From: Tigriopus japonicus
Taxonomy: Eukaryota; Arthropoda; Copepoda; Harpacticoida; Harpacticidae
DNA: 64,000 nt
NCBI GenBank assembly: GCA_010645155.1
Contig: CM021320.1
Span: forward strand, 3,714,745-3,778,744
Direction: 5' to 3'
Position 1 is the first letter of the stretch, and every line of letters begins with the position of its first letter. The position numbers and the translations under genes were made by a program. Below the pieces are notes generated by a model that worked only from the letters and a program-made list of their open reading frames with translations, made no database searches and was not told where the DNA came from. Positions 36,600 to 50,500 of the stretch are shown one piece after another.

Positions 36600-36670
36600 C
36601 AACATTGGACCGAAATGGCAAAATCGTTGGGTGCTTTTTTTCCTGAAAACTTGAACAAAATTGTTATATC
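36600..36670. repeat. Direct repeat copy 2, right of the second assembly gap
   Basis: Near-identical to 36393-36464 and in the same orientation. It may be a real tandem repeat or the same locus assembled twice. Confidence 0.95.
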
Positions 36671-39600
36671 CTGATGATCGCTCAATCCCAACCAAACGAA
36701 GAACATAGATCGAGAAAGACAAAGAACTTTGTAGTCACCAAAAAAGAACTCGTTCGTCTGTCGAGTTATTAAATATTCATGTCATTCGCGAGCACGACCA
36801 AAGCCCTGTGCGTGATATATAAACATGGTCGAGGTTCTTTTAAAACGGTGAGTTGACGTTTTGCAACATTTTAAGAAGCCGCTTCCCTCGCCCTCGAAGA
36901 ATCTGTATTTAGGAGGCTGACGAATGATTTCACTTGGAACATGGCACACAACGCGTTCGTTTGAAAGTTCATGACAAAGATAAATATCAATATTCCACAG
37001 GTTCCTGGCGGGTCCTTAAGTGCACGGCTATTTATCATTTTCGCCCTCAAAAACTATCCTAGAGTCCCATGGAACATACCACATACAAACTCCAAGGATA
37101 TCTAGGGAAAGGTTCATATTAAGTGCCTATCATTTCCAATTGCGAACGGCTAGTAATATCTGAAAACTTCATGGAAAAATTCTGTTCCAAGGTATTGTCT
37201 TGAGTGAGTGGGAGCTTTAGCGGGAATGGCCAACCTCTTCAGATCTGTTTTGGGACCCTCAACCAAGCACGAAGGCAAATGGTTGTGGTCCTCTTTGAAT
37301 ATTTTAGGAGAAATGCCTTGCGTGGTTTTAATTACCCTAATTATAATGTCGTTGCTTGGTATAAATAAGACGACTTTGGAACGCTTTGCACCCTGCCCCC
37401 GGAACAACATTCCCAGTCATGCCCTTCCGACGGACGACAAGCACTCACACACTCGCAAGAACTATATCCTATGTCCCACTGAAATGGAACACCTCCTCAT
37501 TGGGCCATATTTGGGGCTAGGTCGAGCCCAGAGTTCGACAATGAGAGTATGGTCCAATTAAACTGAACCGGTTTGTTCCTATGCATTGCTGGATTGGCAA
37601 TGTTGCGAAAGGGTAATTATTTATCGGTAATGACCGTGGCGAAAGTATGTGATGGCAAAGTAAGAAATGGTCCTCCTCATTACAGGGTTCTAGTCAAACT
37701 ATATTTTTATATTGACGAGGACATGTCAACGTCCGCTCTCTAGTCCATCAAGGGTCATGAATAGCATGCCAAGGCGCATTCAACGGGAACTGAATATTCC
37801 TCAAGTTGATTCGTTCGGATCTCGTCGTAGGAGACCTTGGATTGGCCTTCTCTTTCATTGCTCTCCTCCCACAATACCAAAAACAGCGTCGTGGCCATAA
37901 CTCTCTCGTAAACAATAGAAACAACAGCCAAAAAGGAGAAGAGGAACCAGTTTTTGTTGTAGTCAGACCCCCAAAAACACCCATCCACTCGCTCTCAGCA
38001 CACAAGTCGAAACCTCGGTACTGCATTGGCAATGAGCCCTCGCTTTGAGCATTGAATATTTTTCTCCTCATCTCCGTCTTCATAGACTGCCTACTACATT
38101 CAAAGAATGGTACCACATCGAGTCTACCCAAGGCACTTACTTAGCTCTTGGTCGTCGTCATCACCATCCTCTTCCCGTGCTTTGGAGATGAGATGGAAGC
38201 AGAGGGCATCAACACGATTGGCTTGATCTTGGGCTGACTGGCTGAATCTGCTTGTTGTGACTTATGAAGTTTTTTCTCCGATTGAACCCACCACCATGAG
38301 CACCTCGAGAAGCACATCGACAGTACAGTACGTACTTGCTACATACATGCAGGGAAGATCCCATGCTGAGATCGAAAAGTCAAGCTAGCCAATGAGGTTC
38401 AACGAGAGGCAAAGATTTGCTCGAGACTAGACTTTTGCTCATGAAAAACTAGGGGCGGCAGTCGAGAAAATCGCCTCGGTCTCATTGGTTAAGTTAGAGT
38501 GGTGAGGAACCGACACGAAACCAATGTGGCAGGTCATGAGCGAATTTATGAACTCGAATCATTGCAGGTGGGTGGCCAAAGCAATCGTTTCTATCTTTGT
38601 GGGATGAATTCTGCACGACTCTCGGGGATGCTCAATGATGTCGAATCCTAGGCGCAAATTGAGTTTCGACCTCGCTCTTCGGGTGTTCATATGAACAACT
38701 ATGATTAAAACAATTACGAACTCGACACTGACAGACATGAGACCATCTGAGACATTCATTGGACTTGTGCTTGATTTACTATTGGACATAAATCTATCAA
38801 TTTCCCCCCTAGGGGGTTCATGATCATGACTATTTGCCAACTTCTCGATTGGGTCAAGCACATTTCGAAAGAGCCATGCAAATACTGACCCTAAACTTGG
38901 ATTGAAGATTAATGGGGAATTCTCTCAAGGTCCCTGGAACCAAGAACAAAGACCAACCAAACATCAGAACTTGGCTTGATCACCACCGAAAAGACGATCC
39001 TCCACTTGAGATTGAGCTTTTGCGTGCTTGCTCGACTTTAGTCATACTCGGAAACACAAGACTCTCTTTCCCTTCTTTTCTTCCTCTTGAACGAGAGTGG
39101 TTCAAGACGAAGGCCAGTAGGAACCATCGCTGAATTGGATGACGATGGTTATTGCGGCGGTGGTTGCGAGGTATTGACAAATTTGAAGGGGGTTAGTATG
39201 CTAGCAAATAGCTCTGGCAGCAAGCTCGGCGGCTTGCACACCAAGTAAAAGAGAGCGAGAGAGGAAAAAAACGAGGCCACTTCGAGGCAATACCTACTTT
39301 GTGGTCGTAGATCACGCCCCTTCAGTGTGTCATATAATTCATTTCTGGTCTCTTTGCTCTTTGGCAATGCAACGTGAACCAAATGGCTTCTTTTTTTCCC
39401 TTGGACTGAAAATCGTCTTCGTTGAAGGACAGATGTGAATAATGGGAAAGATGACGATGATGATGTCATAGCTTGCATTTGGTCAATCGATCCAAATATT
39501 TGGGTGTCAAACTCTCAAGAAAACTTTGCTTCTGTTTGAATATGTACATTTTCTACGTCTTACGATTTTGTACACGTGACGAGCCCGGGAAAAAAAAACG

Positions 39601-39691
39601 TAATCATAAGTGCAAATGTGCTGACAAATGGCTCTTCGTTATGGTTGTAAAAAGTAGAGACGAGCGAGATTATTAGCAAAAACAAACCACT

Positions 39692-39697
39692 TTTATT
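39692..39697 (-). terminator. Candidate polyadenylation signal of Distal-less
   Basis: The minus strand reads AATAAA about 1.28 kb past the Dll stop codon. I saw no closer canonical signal on this strand, so the 3' UTR would be about 1.3 kb and would include the GAT and GAC repeats at 40276-40350 and 40891-40908. Confidence 0.3.
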
Positions 39698-40275
39698 TGC
39701 TTTTATGCCAATTGTAGTCATATGTCTTAGCACAAATATAGAGAAGAAGGTAGATTGACAGACAAAGAGGAAAGGAGTCATAATCGATCGGGGGTAATTA
39801 AAGGGGGAAAGGGGGGAATTGTGTGACGAATAGTGTCTCAATGAGAGGTCAGGTGAAAAAGGTCGGTGGGTGTTCCATGAAACTGAAACCTGGACCTGGA
39901 TGCACCTTCTGAGAGCAATAATGGCTATGGACTGTTGCGCTAAGTTATTGCACTCTAGACTTATGGATGAATACCAGAACTTGACATCAACACTATTATG
40001 TGGTTTCATCATGGATTCGTTTCAATTGGGGGGAGGAGGGAGAACTTTGATTAGGGTCAAAAAAGTCAAAGGTGCACAAATGGGAACGGTTTGAAGGGAC
40101 ACGGATTGATCAGTGTGTGGCTCCTAAGAGAAGAGAGTAAACGGAAACATTGCTTCTAAAAAATGATAGCTATTTTTGCTTGGAGATCAGCGTGAAGGTT
40201 TTGGATACGGCATCGGTCTTCTTCGTCCATTTTCTAGCAGGATATATAAACACATGTAGATTGTTTGAAAACACA

Positions 40276-40350
40276 GATGATGATGATGATGTTGATGATG
40301 ATGATGGTGGTGGTGGTGATGATGATGATGATGACGATGAACATGATGAT
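40276..40350. repeat. (GAT)n-rich trinucleotide repeat
   Basis: About 75 bp of imperfect GATGAT/GGTGGT units. It probably lies in the 3' UTR of Distal-less if the distal polyadenylation signal is used. Confidence 0.95.
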
Positions 40351-40890
40351 AAACGTGGGTATGGGTGTCGGTCACGATTGTTACCAATTGGATTATTCTT
40401 AGAATCCTGATGATAACTGAAAAATTGATGCGAGTGTTTAACCCTGAGGTTGGAATAAGCTGATGTTGGTGCGACTGTGTTCCATGAGGGAAACTATCTT
40501 TGGAATCGCATGGCTGAAGTGGAACTGAATCTACTTTGTAGAGGCGTCAATCCTTACACTCCAGTTTGGAACACTCGACTTGTCTTTGCATGTTCGTTTC
40601 CACATGTTTTCTTGAGCCGTGGGACACACCCTATGAACGTTGTCTGAGCTTGAACTAAGTGGCGACCGACAATTGATATATATAATCTTTGTTTCTGGCA
40701 TTTGGTCATCATCATCATCTTCGTCGTCGTCATGTTCTTGTTCCAAGGCTCTTGATCACAGATTACAACAATAAACAACAGAATAAGAACTTTGGACAGG
40801 CAAGCAGGCAGGCTGGGAGTGGGCGAGTAGGCGGGCAGCAAGCATGTAGGTAGGCAGGGAGGTCGGCAAGTGGGCGGATGGGCGGACAAA

Positions 40891-40908
40891 GACGACGACG
40901 ACGACGAC
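40891..40908. repeat. (GAC)6 repeat just after the Dll stop codon
   Basis: Six GAC units on the plus strand (GTC on the Dll transcript), about 70 nt past the stop codon. Confidence 0.9.
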
Positions 40909-40977
40909 CAACCCCTAGACCCCCCAGCGCCACCTCTCGTTCTACATACTCTCTCCTCGAGTGTGCCTAGTTGATGG

Positions 40978-41508
40978 CTAGGTCAGTAGTCCCTGTCCCT
41001 GATTCATCGTGTTGTCTGCCGTTTGATACCATGAGTACTGCTGGAACATTCCAGGTTGCATGGGGGGAGGCTTGATATCCTGCTGAGGGTGACCCCAATG
41101 GTGGTGAACTCCGTGTGACACTGGCGGACTCCCTGAAGGCTGCATGTGTGGCGACATGTCACCTGGGCTAGGGGTGGGCTGAGGGATGACTCCATAGCCG
41201 TGGTGCTGATGATGGTGGAGGTGTTGTTGGGGGTGTTGTTGTTGCTGTTGTTGCTGCTGTTGTTGATTGTGAGCACTTGACGGGCTATGATTGCTCGGGG
41301 GTATGTGCGACTGACCCACACTCAAGCCCGATGGGGACATTTGGCCTTGTGAGGTTGGGGTGTGAGACATCATGGGCGACTCTCCTCCCGGAGGCGGGGA
41401 GCCCCCGGGCAGAGGTTGGCTACCTGAAAGCATATTGTTCGGACCACCCGGACCAGTCTTCATGAGCTTCTTGTACTTGGAGCGACGGTTTTGGAACCAA
41501 ATCTTCAC
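40978..41508 (-). CDS. Dll: Distal-less homeobox protein, last coding exon (homeodomain positions 45-60 and C-terminus)
   Basis: Distal-less is a nuclear homeodomain transcription factor that patterns distal limbs and sensory structures in arthropods. This exon follows TCTCTTGCAG in phase 0 and opens with VKIWFQNRRSKYKK, the end of recognition helix 3 with Gln50 and Asn51, giving 176 aa to the TAG at 40978-40980. After the homeodomain come Gly/Pro/Ser-rich sequence, a run of ten Gln followed by His-rich sequence, a DIKPPP segment and QQYSWYQ, which is a conserved arthropod Dll C-terminal element. The protein ends GQGLLT. From memory, insect proteins continue after this point with a VWPAV-type ending, which is missing here. 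The upstream homeobox exon is at 63420-63616 and joins in frame. Identification as Dll/Dlx is firm. Confidence 0.97.
   Translation of the reverse strand: MKIWFQNRRSKYKKLMKTGPGGPNNMLSGSQPLPGGSPPPGGESPMMSHTPTSQGQMSPSGLSVGQSHIPPSNHSPSSAHNQQQQQQQQQQHPQQHLHHHQHHGYGVIPQPTPSPGDMSPHMQPSGSPPVSHGVHHHWGHPQQDIKPPPMQPGMFQQYSWYQTADNTMNQGQGLLT
41222..41265 (-). repeat. Polyglutamine/polyhistidine coding repeat in Distal-less
   Basis: Mixed CAA/CAG codons encode ten consecutive Gln, followed by a His-rich segment. Interrupted codon use suggests the tract is moderately stable, but length variation is likely. Confidence 0.9.
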
Positions 41509-44500
41509 CTGCAAGAGAAACCCACACGTTAGTCGAAGCCTGGGATCTTCTCAAGAAAACCAATAATGACATTCATATCAATATCCTCCGCAATCAGATT
41601 GGTACGAGGACGAGCCCACAATTGAATTAGATTTGTGGCTTTGTGCCTATCGACACCAATTGGTGATTGTTTGGTGTGCGTGTGTCGGCTAGTATCGGGG
41701 AACTTTTCATGAATACTCCACATTTCCCCCCTTCGCTACATCCATACATTCATGGAGTACTAGAACATTTGAATACATGCTAGTTGTTACTTCCTCCGCA
41801 ATCGACATTCCCTGGCCAATACCGAACTCGACTGGAAAAATGGAAGCACAGAGACTCCTCGCTCCTTTGATTGCAGTGTATGTCAAGTCGAATAATGCCG
41901 AGGAGGCAAACCGGATAAATAAAAAGCAAGTGCTAATCGTCAAATATCGTGAGCGACTGGTTTTAGGGTCTGTGATGAACTCACTCAAGCATGTGAATGT
42001 GCACAAAGTACGAGCACAATTACACACCTCACCATCACCACCGAAAACAAAAGGAACAATGCGCGTCTTCAATGCGAAACAAAACTGCTTGACCATACAT
42101 ACAGTACATGCTTATCAGCCTATGCTCGAAATGAAACGAGGAGTTTATTTGAATTCATGGCACGGTCAATCCAATGCCAACGGTCTCTCCAAGAAAAGGT
42201 GCAATTATCGTCTTCATTTCCGAGAGCTTGGCACTCTTCGGAAAATGCATACATAAACTCTAGTAAATTGGGAATGATCTATTTCATTAAAGCATTCAAA
42301 AACAAGCACTAGCAAGTAGTAAGACAGTAAATTTAGGCTGCACAATGAGTTTGACAGCAGATCTACCGAAGTTAGTTGTCGTTCCGACAGGAAGAATCGG
42401 AATGCAAAACGTTCTTCTTCGTGTGTCGTTTGGACAGGCACATTTGATGCGTATTACCGAGATTGATAGCTTGACATCCACGTGATCCGGCCTCTATTGC
42501 ACACACATGAATAACATTATACATGTAAGACAACGGAAGGACAAGCTCATAGGATGGCTAAGGCCCGACAAAGACGATTTAGGGAAGTGGAAATGGGAAC
42601 AACCGACATTGGCCTGAGATCTCTTGGTCTCGCTGAGGCTCTCCCATGTCTCGTTGTGCGTGTATTGTAATGAAGATAGATGATGTTCTTCACCCAAACT
42701 GATGAACAAAAGCTAGCTCAAAATTTTGGTCATTACTCATTTTTCCTTCTCCAAAGTTTGAATCTCTTCATGCATGCATTGATGCATGCCGGGCTTTGGC
42801 CATGTTGGTGTCAAGCAATACATACATACACTTCATCTCACAGAGCAAGAGATAGTTAGAGAGAGATAGAGAGGGAGAGTACAAAATAAGAGAACCTCAG
42901 TACAAAACGGCCGAAACTGTTCTTTTTTTTCATTCCAATCCAACTCGAACGACCAAAAAGAAGCCGCATCCAACACCAAAAATTCCTTTCCCATTTTAAA
43001 GCAAATCAGAGTCACACGCGATGGAGGGATATTTTTTCAATAGCTTTGACCTGATACGTTTTTTAAAGGAATGCCTGCTTGGTTTTGCTTATTTCAAGTC
43101 AATAAATCAACTTGAATGAACAGGGAGGTAGGAGGGGAAAAAACCAAAGCGTTCACCACAAAACGAACGAACGACCGTGCCCACAAAAGCGAGGCATAAG
43201 AAGGCCCCATGACTCACAACAACAACAGCAGCAGCAACTTTGTGGCTTTGCACACTGTCATAGCATTTTTAAACAGGCGCCATTTTGCCACAAATACGGA
43301 TCAACGATGTGTGGGCCTGAAACTACAGGCTGTCTTCAATAAGGATGTGACGTGAAACATGTGACGTCGTCGATTAGTTGTGAACCTTAACTCTCTTAGG
43401 TTAGGAAAATACAATATAAGTTATTCATGAAAAGTATAAATTTGAGCTGCTGAAAAATTTAGTCCGGAAAGGTCACGTGTGAGACTTTATCCCAGTCAGT
43501 CTGTGGAGGGACTGTTTGAATGCACTAGGAACGAATACAAACACAAGCAGAAAAAAATGAGCTCGAGAGACACGACAATGATGATGATGAAGCTAAGCCA
43601 GCCCAAAACTCCCAAACAGATACGAAAAAAACAGGAACCGAGAGGATGGAGATTGAGGAATGATGGGCGTGTCTGGGCTAGATTCAGCTTTGTGGGCAGA
43701 ACACACCAACACTACATTGTAGGTAGCGTAGTGTCGATACCTCGTCGATCCTACGTAGTACGTTTTACTACGGTACAACTACGAGAAACACACTCAAGTC
43801 ATTCATGGATTCAGAGAGAGAAGGCTAATGGTGTCCATTCTTAACCACTTGTTACGGACTACGGCGAATCTGAGAACCGAGAAATATCCATTTCATGACA
43901 ATTTGCCTTGGGCTTCTGCCTTGTCAATGCTGACAAATTCAAGCATTCCTCAGAACACAAATGAATTCCATTTCAGTGACGACTCTGATAATGTCGTCTT
44001 TCTCTCTTTTATTCTTTCTTTGGCGAGGTGAATACCTTGCATTGATATCACCCGATTTCAACCCCTCCAAAGGGTCCTCTCCTCCCTCCATTTCTTTCTT
44101 GTCCCCTCTCCAGAATCAAGATGGAAAAAAGCCGTCCTTGATCAGGCGAGTTTGGGAGTTTGGGGTGGATCCTTGGAGGATGAATGCAACCTGCCGCTGT
44201 TTTTTTTTTTGGTCATGGGAGAATGAAAGTCTTGGAATAGTTCCACTCCAAGCTGAGTTCATTTCCTCAAGTCTGGGTATAGTCGAAACAAGCTCGCACA
44301 AACACACATCCATACACATATACACACGAAAACAAGTCTTTTCGATGGTTGTTCATAATCTGAAGGTTTTTTGACTTTTTTCCTCGGATTGCATGACAAG
44401 TCCTGCCATGGATATGTCGGTTGCTCGTCATGAGTTGTTGGCGAGGAACCACGATCACTTGTAGTAGTTCTACTTCTTCGTTTGCAGTGCTTCAATACGA

Positions 44501-47500
44501 ACTACATAGTGGGATTGTGAGGTAGGTAGGTAGGTTGTAGATTCCTGCCCTAATACTTGAAGTAGAACAGGTTGAAGTTCTAGATCTCGAGCACAACACA
44601 TATTTTGTATGTTTTGCTTGCGTCAAGGAGTTCCAAGAAAATCTGGTATCTCGCACACAAAGACAGTTGGTCTGAATTCCCTCAATACTCCCGTAAACAT
44701 ATCTTCTGTACGTGAGCCAGAGCAACCAAAGACCTTTTGAACCCGCTTAATGAGCTCCTGACCATAAAAGTGATGTTACCAATAAGTTGGATTTTTATCT
44801 TATCGTGTTTGACAAGCCCGGAGAATTTGTTGAAGAGAGATCCAAAGCCGTGATAACCTCAACAACCAACACCTGATAGCGATCACCCAAGCAAGCTCAA
44901 GAGGAATCAAAGAAACAGACCCTAAGCTCATACTACCTGTATTGTAGGATAGTAAATGGACACCGCAGTATTTTCATACCTCATTCCATCCTATTATTGG
45001 TCAGAATGTGTCAGCTATTGAGCCAGCAGGTGGTTCATAAAAGCAAAAAGGGTTGTCACTTTTGACAGGAGGAGAATGAAAGCAAAGGACCTCGCTTTCA
45101 AAAGCAATTCAGAGAGAAAGAGACAGATCAAAAGAGAAAGAGATCATCATCAAGATCGAGCCGAAAACCGTTTGATCAGGAGTCCAAGTCGAGTTTTCAA
45201 TCAAGTTGATCTACATGAAATCAACATCCACCATCACCACCGAGAGGAGCTCACCTTTGTTTCTACTTTACTACTCATTCAACCTCTCACACTGAAGTGC
45301 ACTGATGTTCTTCCACTACGCACGAATTGGAGGCTCCTTCGTTTGAGCTGGAGAACATGCCTTCAAGCGAAAAGGAGAGGAGAAAAAACACCAAATCCAC
45401 CGACGGCCGCTTCAACTGGAGGAACACACACAAACTCTCAAACTCTGAAACTCACCAAGTCTCCTTCCTGACAGACCTTGAGAGGAGATAGATCTGTTTT
45501 ACAACCTGTTCAACACCGACGAGGGGCAACTACTTGCTTGAGAAGATTTTAGGATTGAATCACGACTTTGGTGGAATCAAAAAATTCTCTCTCTTATTCC
45601 TCTTTTGCCGACGATATCAAAGTTCAGTTCAGTTCTCATTTCTGTGGTTGGATTGTGGAACTCCTGGACTGTGTTGGAGAGACTAGGGTGAGATTGGGAT
45701 TCATTTTTCAACAAGAGGGTCATCTACATCGTTCCTTGGAGCCAATTGAGGGATATATGCACTATTTGCAAGCTGACGGATTTACTCGAGAACCGGACTT
45801 TAAATCCAGATTGACTTGAAGCCAGCAAAGCTGTTGGCTTGAACCATCATCAAAGGTTTCCTCATGATGGAGGGACGTAAAAACAAGATGGATGAGTCAA
45901 TTTCAATGTTTTGGAACAAGCAAAAAGACCTTGAAGATTCCAAGTTTCTATGGTTCTCTGTTTCTTCTTTTTTCAGGGTTATTGTCAACTTTTTGCACTA
46001 ATGAGGAAATGAGTAAGACATATGTGTGTCTAATCAGAGCCAGCATTGAACATGCAATCCCTCAGTCATTTCATTTCATACACTACGTACACTACATGAA
46101 CACACTTAGACAGACGCACGGATAAAAAACAAAACCTTCGCGTTTCAACCACCTGAAACCTCGTGTTCTTCAGAAATGCGATGATTTTAATTGCGAGTCA
46201 ATAAAAGTGCAAAAAAGGCCTCAGGTTTCCTTACTTGTGTATTGAATATCAGTTAGTTCGAATGATCCGTGTATGTATGTAGTAGGACTAGTAGTAGTAG
46301 TAGTTCATTCAAGTGTTTTCCCGATCCACCCTCGAGCTCTTTCAGACCAGATTGACAAGTCCATAAAGGAAGCCTTCATTTTGAACAAGCTGACAATGCT
46401 ATTATCATTCAACAAGTACGTATACAGAGAGAGAGAGAGAGAGACCGAGGAAGAGAGTCTACTTACTACATGGCCTGCTGTCTACATACAAACTAAAGTC
46501 TAGGATCGACAACGTTCCCCACTAAAAGATGAGATAGGGGGCACGACGTCCTGTTTGATGTCGTAATCCAATGTTGTTTCGTCTAGAGTACATAAATATA
46601 TTCACACAAGCTTTGGACGAGCTCTACTGTCAATTCAGGGAGGTCAATTAATTAATTATTTATCTATCCAACCCAAGGGTTTGCAGTTTATACAATCGTG
46701 GAAACCTTTGAAACGAACAAAAATCAACGGAACTAGCGAGCTTCAAGCAAAGATATTCGGAAGGCTTCGTGGACCTGATAGTGCTAACGGAAGTTGCCGT
46801 TTTCTTGAGACAATGGTTTGTCGGGTATTGATTAATCGCTCACAATCAAGTCGGTAGGACAAATGTGAAATCAATCATTAAAAAAACATTATTTATGTGC
46901 CTGGCTTCCCTGTCACTTTGATTTCAACAACAACGGCAACACTACATAACTCCGGCCGTTTCTAGTTTCCTCGTGGATTTGTGAAGAACGAGAGACTTTG
47001 TGCCTTTTTTATAGCGGAATTAAAGAAATTTTCTCGTTCATGCTTGAAGCTGTTACGCTGAAGCTCATAAACTCTTGTGAGAATTAGTACAGATAGCTTA
47101 TGTACGTATGTTGCGAGGTGGAGTGGAACATTGCTCAAGTTTATCCTCTTCATTACGGACTGCTCGAAGGGTGGAGAGCATGTCCCGTTAAGCACAGACT
47201 CCAAAAGACTCAAAGAGGGCACAATCCTCGTCTAGAGTTCTCCAGATCTTCCTCTCTTTGAATTCTCTCTGAATAAAAGTTGTAGCACTTGAACATCCGG
47301 TAAGTTCAACGGAGTTGCTTTGAAACAATGCCCTCCAGACATTGATGAGTACAGATTAGGGCGAGAAAACTTATCAAGGAACCGACTCTGTACTTGGTAA
47401 ACTACTCGGGCCTGTTCCAGGACTCAAAACTCCCGAGCAAAAATTATCACGATGATGATGATGATGATGTTGTATTCCACCACCATCTGTAGGTCAGGTG

Positions 47501-50500
47501 GTGGCTGTCAGAGCAAACTAGTAGAACATGAAGGGGGAAACGACGGGACGATTGAAGGACCCATCATGATCAAAATAAAACTAAACCTCCCCCAGTCCAA
47601 TAACTAGCTCTAGCTACAACAACCCCTTTTCGTGGATGGACGGACGGATAGATAGATGGGTGGTGGGTTGACTGGCTTGAGCATTGAATGGACCCAAACG
47701 CATGCTGAAGCACACGATGATGTCCCTGTCCTCTGGTAGTAATGCATTTCTGAGGAACAGGAGGCTAGAATGCGGTGTTGTATTGAAATTTGTATGCACG
47801 AAGGGGGATACAATAAAAAATATACACAACGTTCCTGCATGACCCTCGTGGTGGTGGTTCTGTTATTCCTCCTCCCCCTGAATTCAAGTCCGTCAGCTGC
47901 ACAGGGGTACACACACACATACATAGTCTTCTGGAAGGTTGCGGACGAGAGCTGTCGCTTGGCAAGTCTTCAATGTAATACCATCATTTATTCATTGTCT
48001 TTCTCGGCTTGACACCACTCCATCATGTAGTTGAACCACACTCACACTCGCCATGTGGGACAATTTTTGAGACGAGCTTGACATTATAACATATTAGACA
48101 AAGATACTGCGCACGTCCCTCCGTTCGAACGAAGAAAGGAAGGGGACGAAAGACAATAAAAGGCATTTTTTAAGCGCCGAATTCAAAGGCACGTGGCAAG
48201 AAGCTTCAAACATTTACCATGCTACTGGAATGAGGCCAAAAAACAATGAAGCTTGTAGTGTATTCAAATATGACCGATGTCTCGTTGTGGCAGTACTATG
48301 TACTACAGGTATGTACGTGACGAAGGTGAGAGAGTTCCATCAACGGAAGAATGATGTGTGAAAGGAAGAAGATATTCGTGCCAAAGTTCCATTTCCAAGT
48401 TTTCGTGGTTTGCACGATTACTCTTTTAGTGGCGAGGAAGTCATGGTCTGAAGACGATGCGACGACAACTCTCTTTTTTGGTTGGTTTTGGCCCCTTTTT
48501 TCTCTCTCTCTCTCTCCAAGGAATGTCCAAGGTTCCTACCTTGGAGTAATAATGCTCGCTCAAATAACTTGCCACAGACTCTAAAAACAGACATCTCTCA
48601 TTTGGCTCTCGCAAATAAGTTGTTCATATTTCCTTCACTCCCTCAAAAAAGCCATGAAATCTCCACGAAAGCCAAGTGCAGATGGAGAAAGTGTAGATTT
48701 GTTACCACAAATTCACAGTCCGAGTAATAATTACACCTCTATCTGGTCTGATAAGTTTCAACAGAGGAGGATGCCTTCTCCTCCAACTTGTCTCCAATCC
48801 ATCACACCATTTGAACGCAATTCTCAAGAATAAACGGGACAAGATGAACAACGAAGACGACGACGGAAATTTCACTCCTGTTCAAGAGGAACCTTAATTC
48901 GCTTGGAAATGTCAGTGCGAGTGAATTTTGATGCTCTGGATCAAGTTTCACCACGTCCCCCTCCGATATCAAGAAACAGGCACCATTCACTCGATCCATG
49001 CCCTCTTTCCAAGCTGTCACCTTCTCAAGACCCGACCCTGGATATTAACCATGTACGTACGTATGCACTCCTGGGGTAAAACCTCTCGGGCTACTGGTGT
49101 GCGTACTACTACGTATTCCTCCAGTAGAAAAGAGGCTCTATACTATGTTACAGGTCCTCTTCGTCCATGACAAAGGAGTTGCTCTTGGACAGATTATTAC
49201 TTCCCACCAACTGTCAGGGTGTCTTCACTTCAAAAAGACAAGTTCTAGCACGCAAATAGGAAGTAGATATGGTTTCAGGCGAAGAAGGAGTAGGTCGAAC
49301 AAGAGGAAGAAGAGGGTGGTGATTGTGGCCTTTTTGGTCCTTCAAAACCATCGAGGATGGATGGTTCCCTCCTCCTTCGCTTCTTCAGATCCACACCACC
49401 CACCTGGAGTGGGACTCAGTTGTCGTAACGAGGAACCACTTGACAAGGAGGTGTCAATATATCCTTGACAAGTGGAACAGGACGATGATGAAGCCAACCA
49501 ACTTTGGTGGCAAAAGGGTCTTCTTTCTCATGCACTCCCGTCAACCTTACAGTTAATAAATATTAAATCAGTTCACCACAATCCACTTTTTTGGTTGAAA
49601 TGATCGAATGGACTTCATCGTGAGGTTTTGGAACCCGTTTTGTGGACGAATCTAATCAGGTTTAAAACTTCTAGGAATTTCTCAAAGCCTTCCTCCCCCA
49701 TTGAATATGGTCTTTGATGGCTTTTACGCCATATTAGCTCACTTTGTTTGCCCTGAGTCAATAGAACATAGTTGCATTTTGGCCCTTGGAACGGCTCCCA
49801 AGCCAAAACCAGAGAGTTCCGCGCTTGGAACACCTATCAAATGGAACACCAGACTATTGTTGCTCGCTTTTTTCACGGTACTCCGCGAACACAAGTTTTC
49901 AAGAGGGCCAACTCGGTGTTCTGAGCAATGTTGTTCCACAATCATGGGAGTGTCAGTGGAACAAGTTTCGTCCTGCCGTCCTATCGAAGACCGATGGTGC
50001 CTTGTTCATTCACAAAGGTGTCTTGTTGTCAACTTGATAGCCAAAAGACAGATTGGCAATATTACACGGCGTGTTCCACAAAAGAAGACCACCCCAACGC
50101 CAACAACAACGACCTGTCCAACACTCACCCGATGGAACATATTGGTTTCAATGTCCATGGATCATGAATAATCAAAAGGCCATACTTCGTGATTTTGCCA
50201 TGGTCCCAAACAAACGGTCGATCAAGTTTTCTTGGCCAAACTGGGCCTCTCTCCGTACGTCAAAAACCGGATTATTTCGCCTTTTGTTAGTAGCGTAAGA
50301 TGCATTCAGGTGACGTGTTGATGCACCTTGTCTCCATTGCCTGATCTACGTAGAGGATGTGAATTCTAACTCAAAGGGAGGGTTTTCATTCTCATGGAAA
50401 TGGAGCTGAGGGCTCTCTGAAGCGTGACCATCGGAGGACTTCCCTCCATGCTCTTTCTGTCGAATTCACATCATGACAAATAGACGCCGAACTTGTCTAA

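Larger units (their letters stand above)
31961..39690. other. Gene-poor region downstream of Distal-less
   Basis: Apart from the small ORF at 32279, the simple repeats and the gap with its flanking repeats, nothing coding is supported. Several ORFs of 100-150 codons occur on both strands but lack motifs and overlap one another in antisense, as expected by chance in DNA of this composition. Confidence 0.55.

Noticed and set aside
36295..36722. ORFs of about 100-120 codons around the second gap
   Set aside because: They run through N and reuse the duplicated flank.
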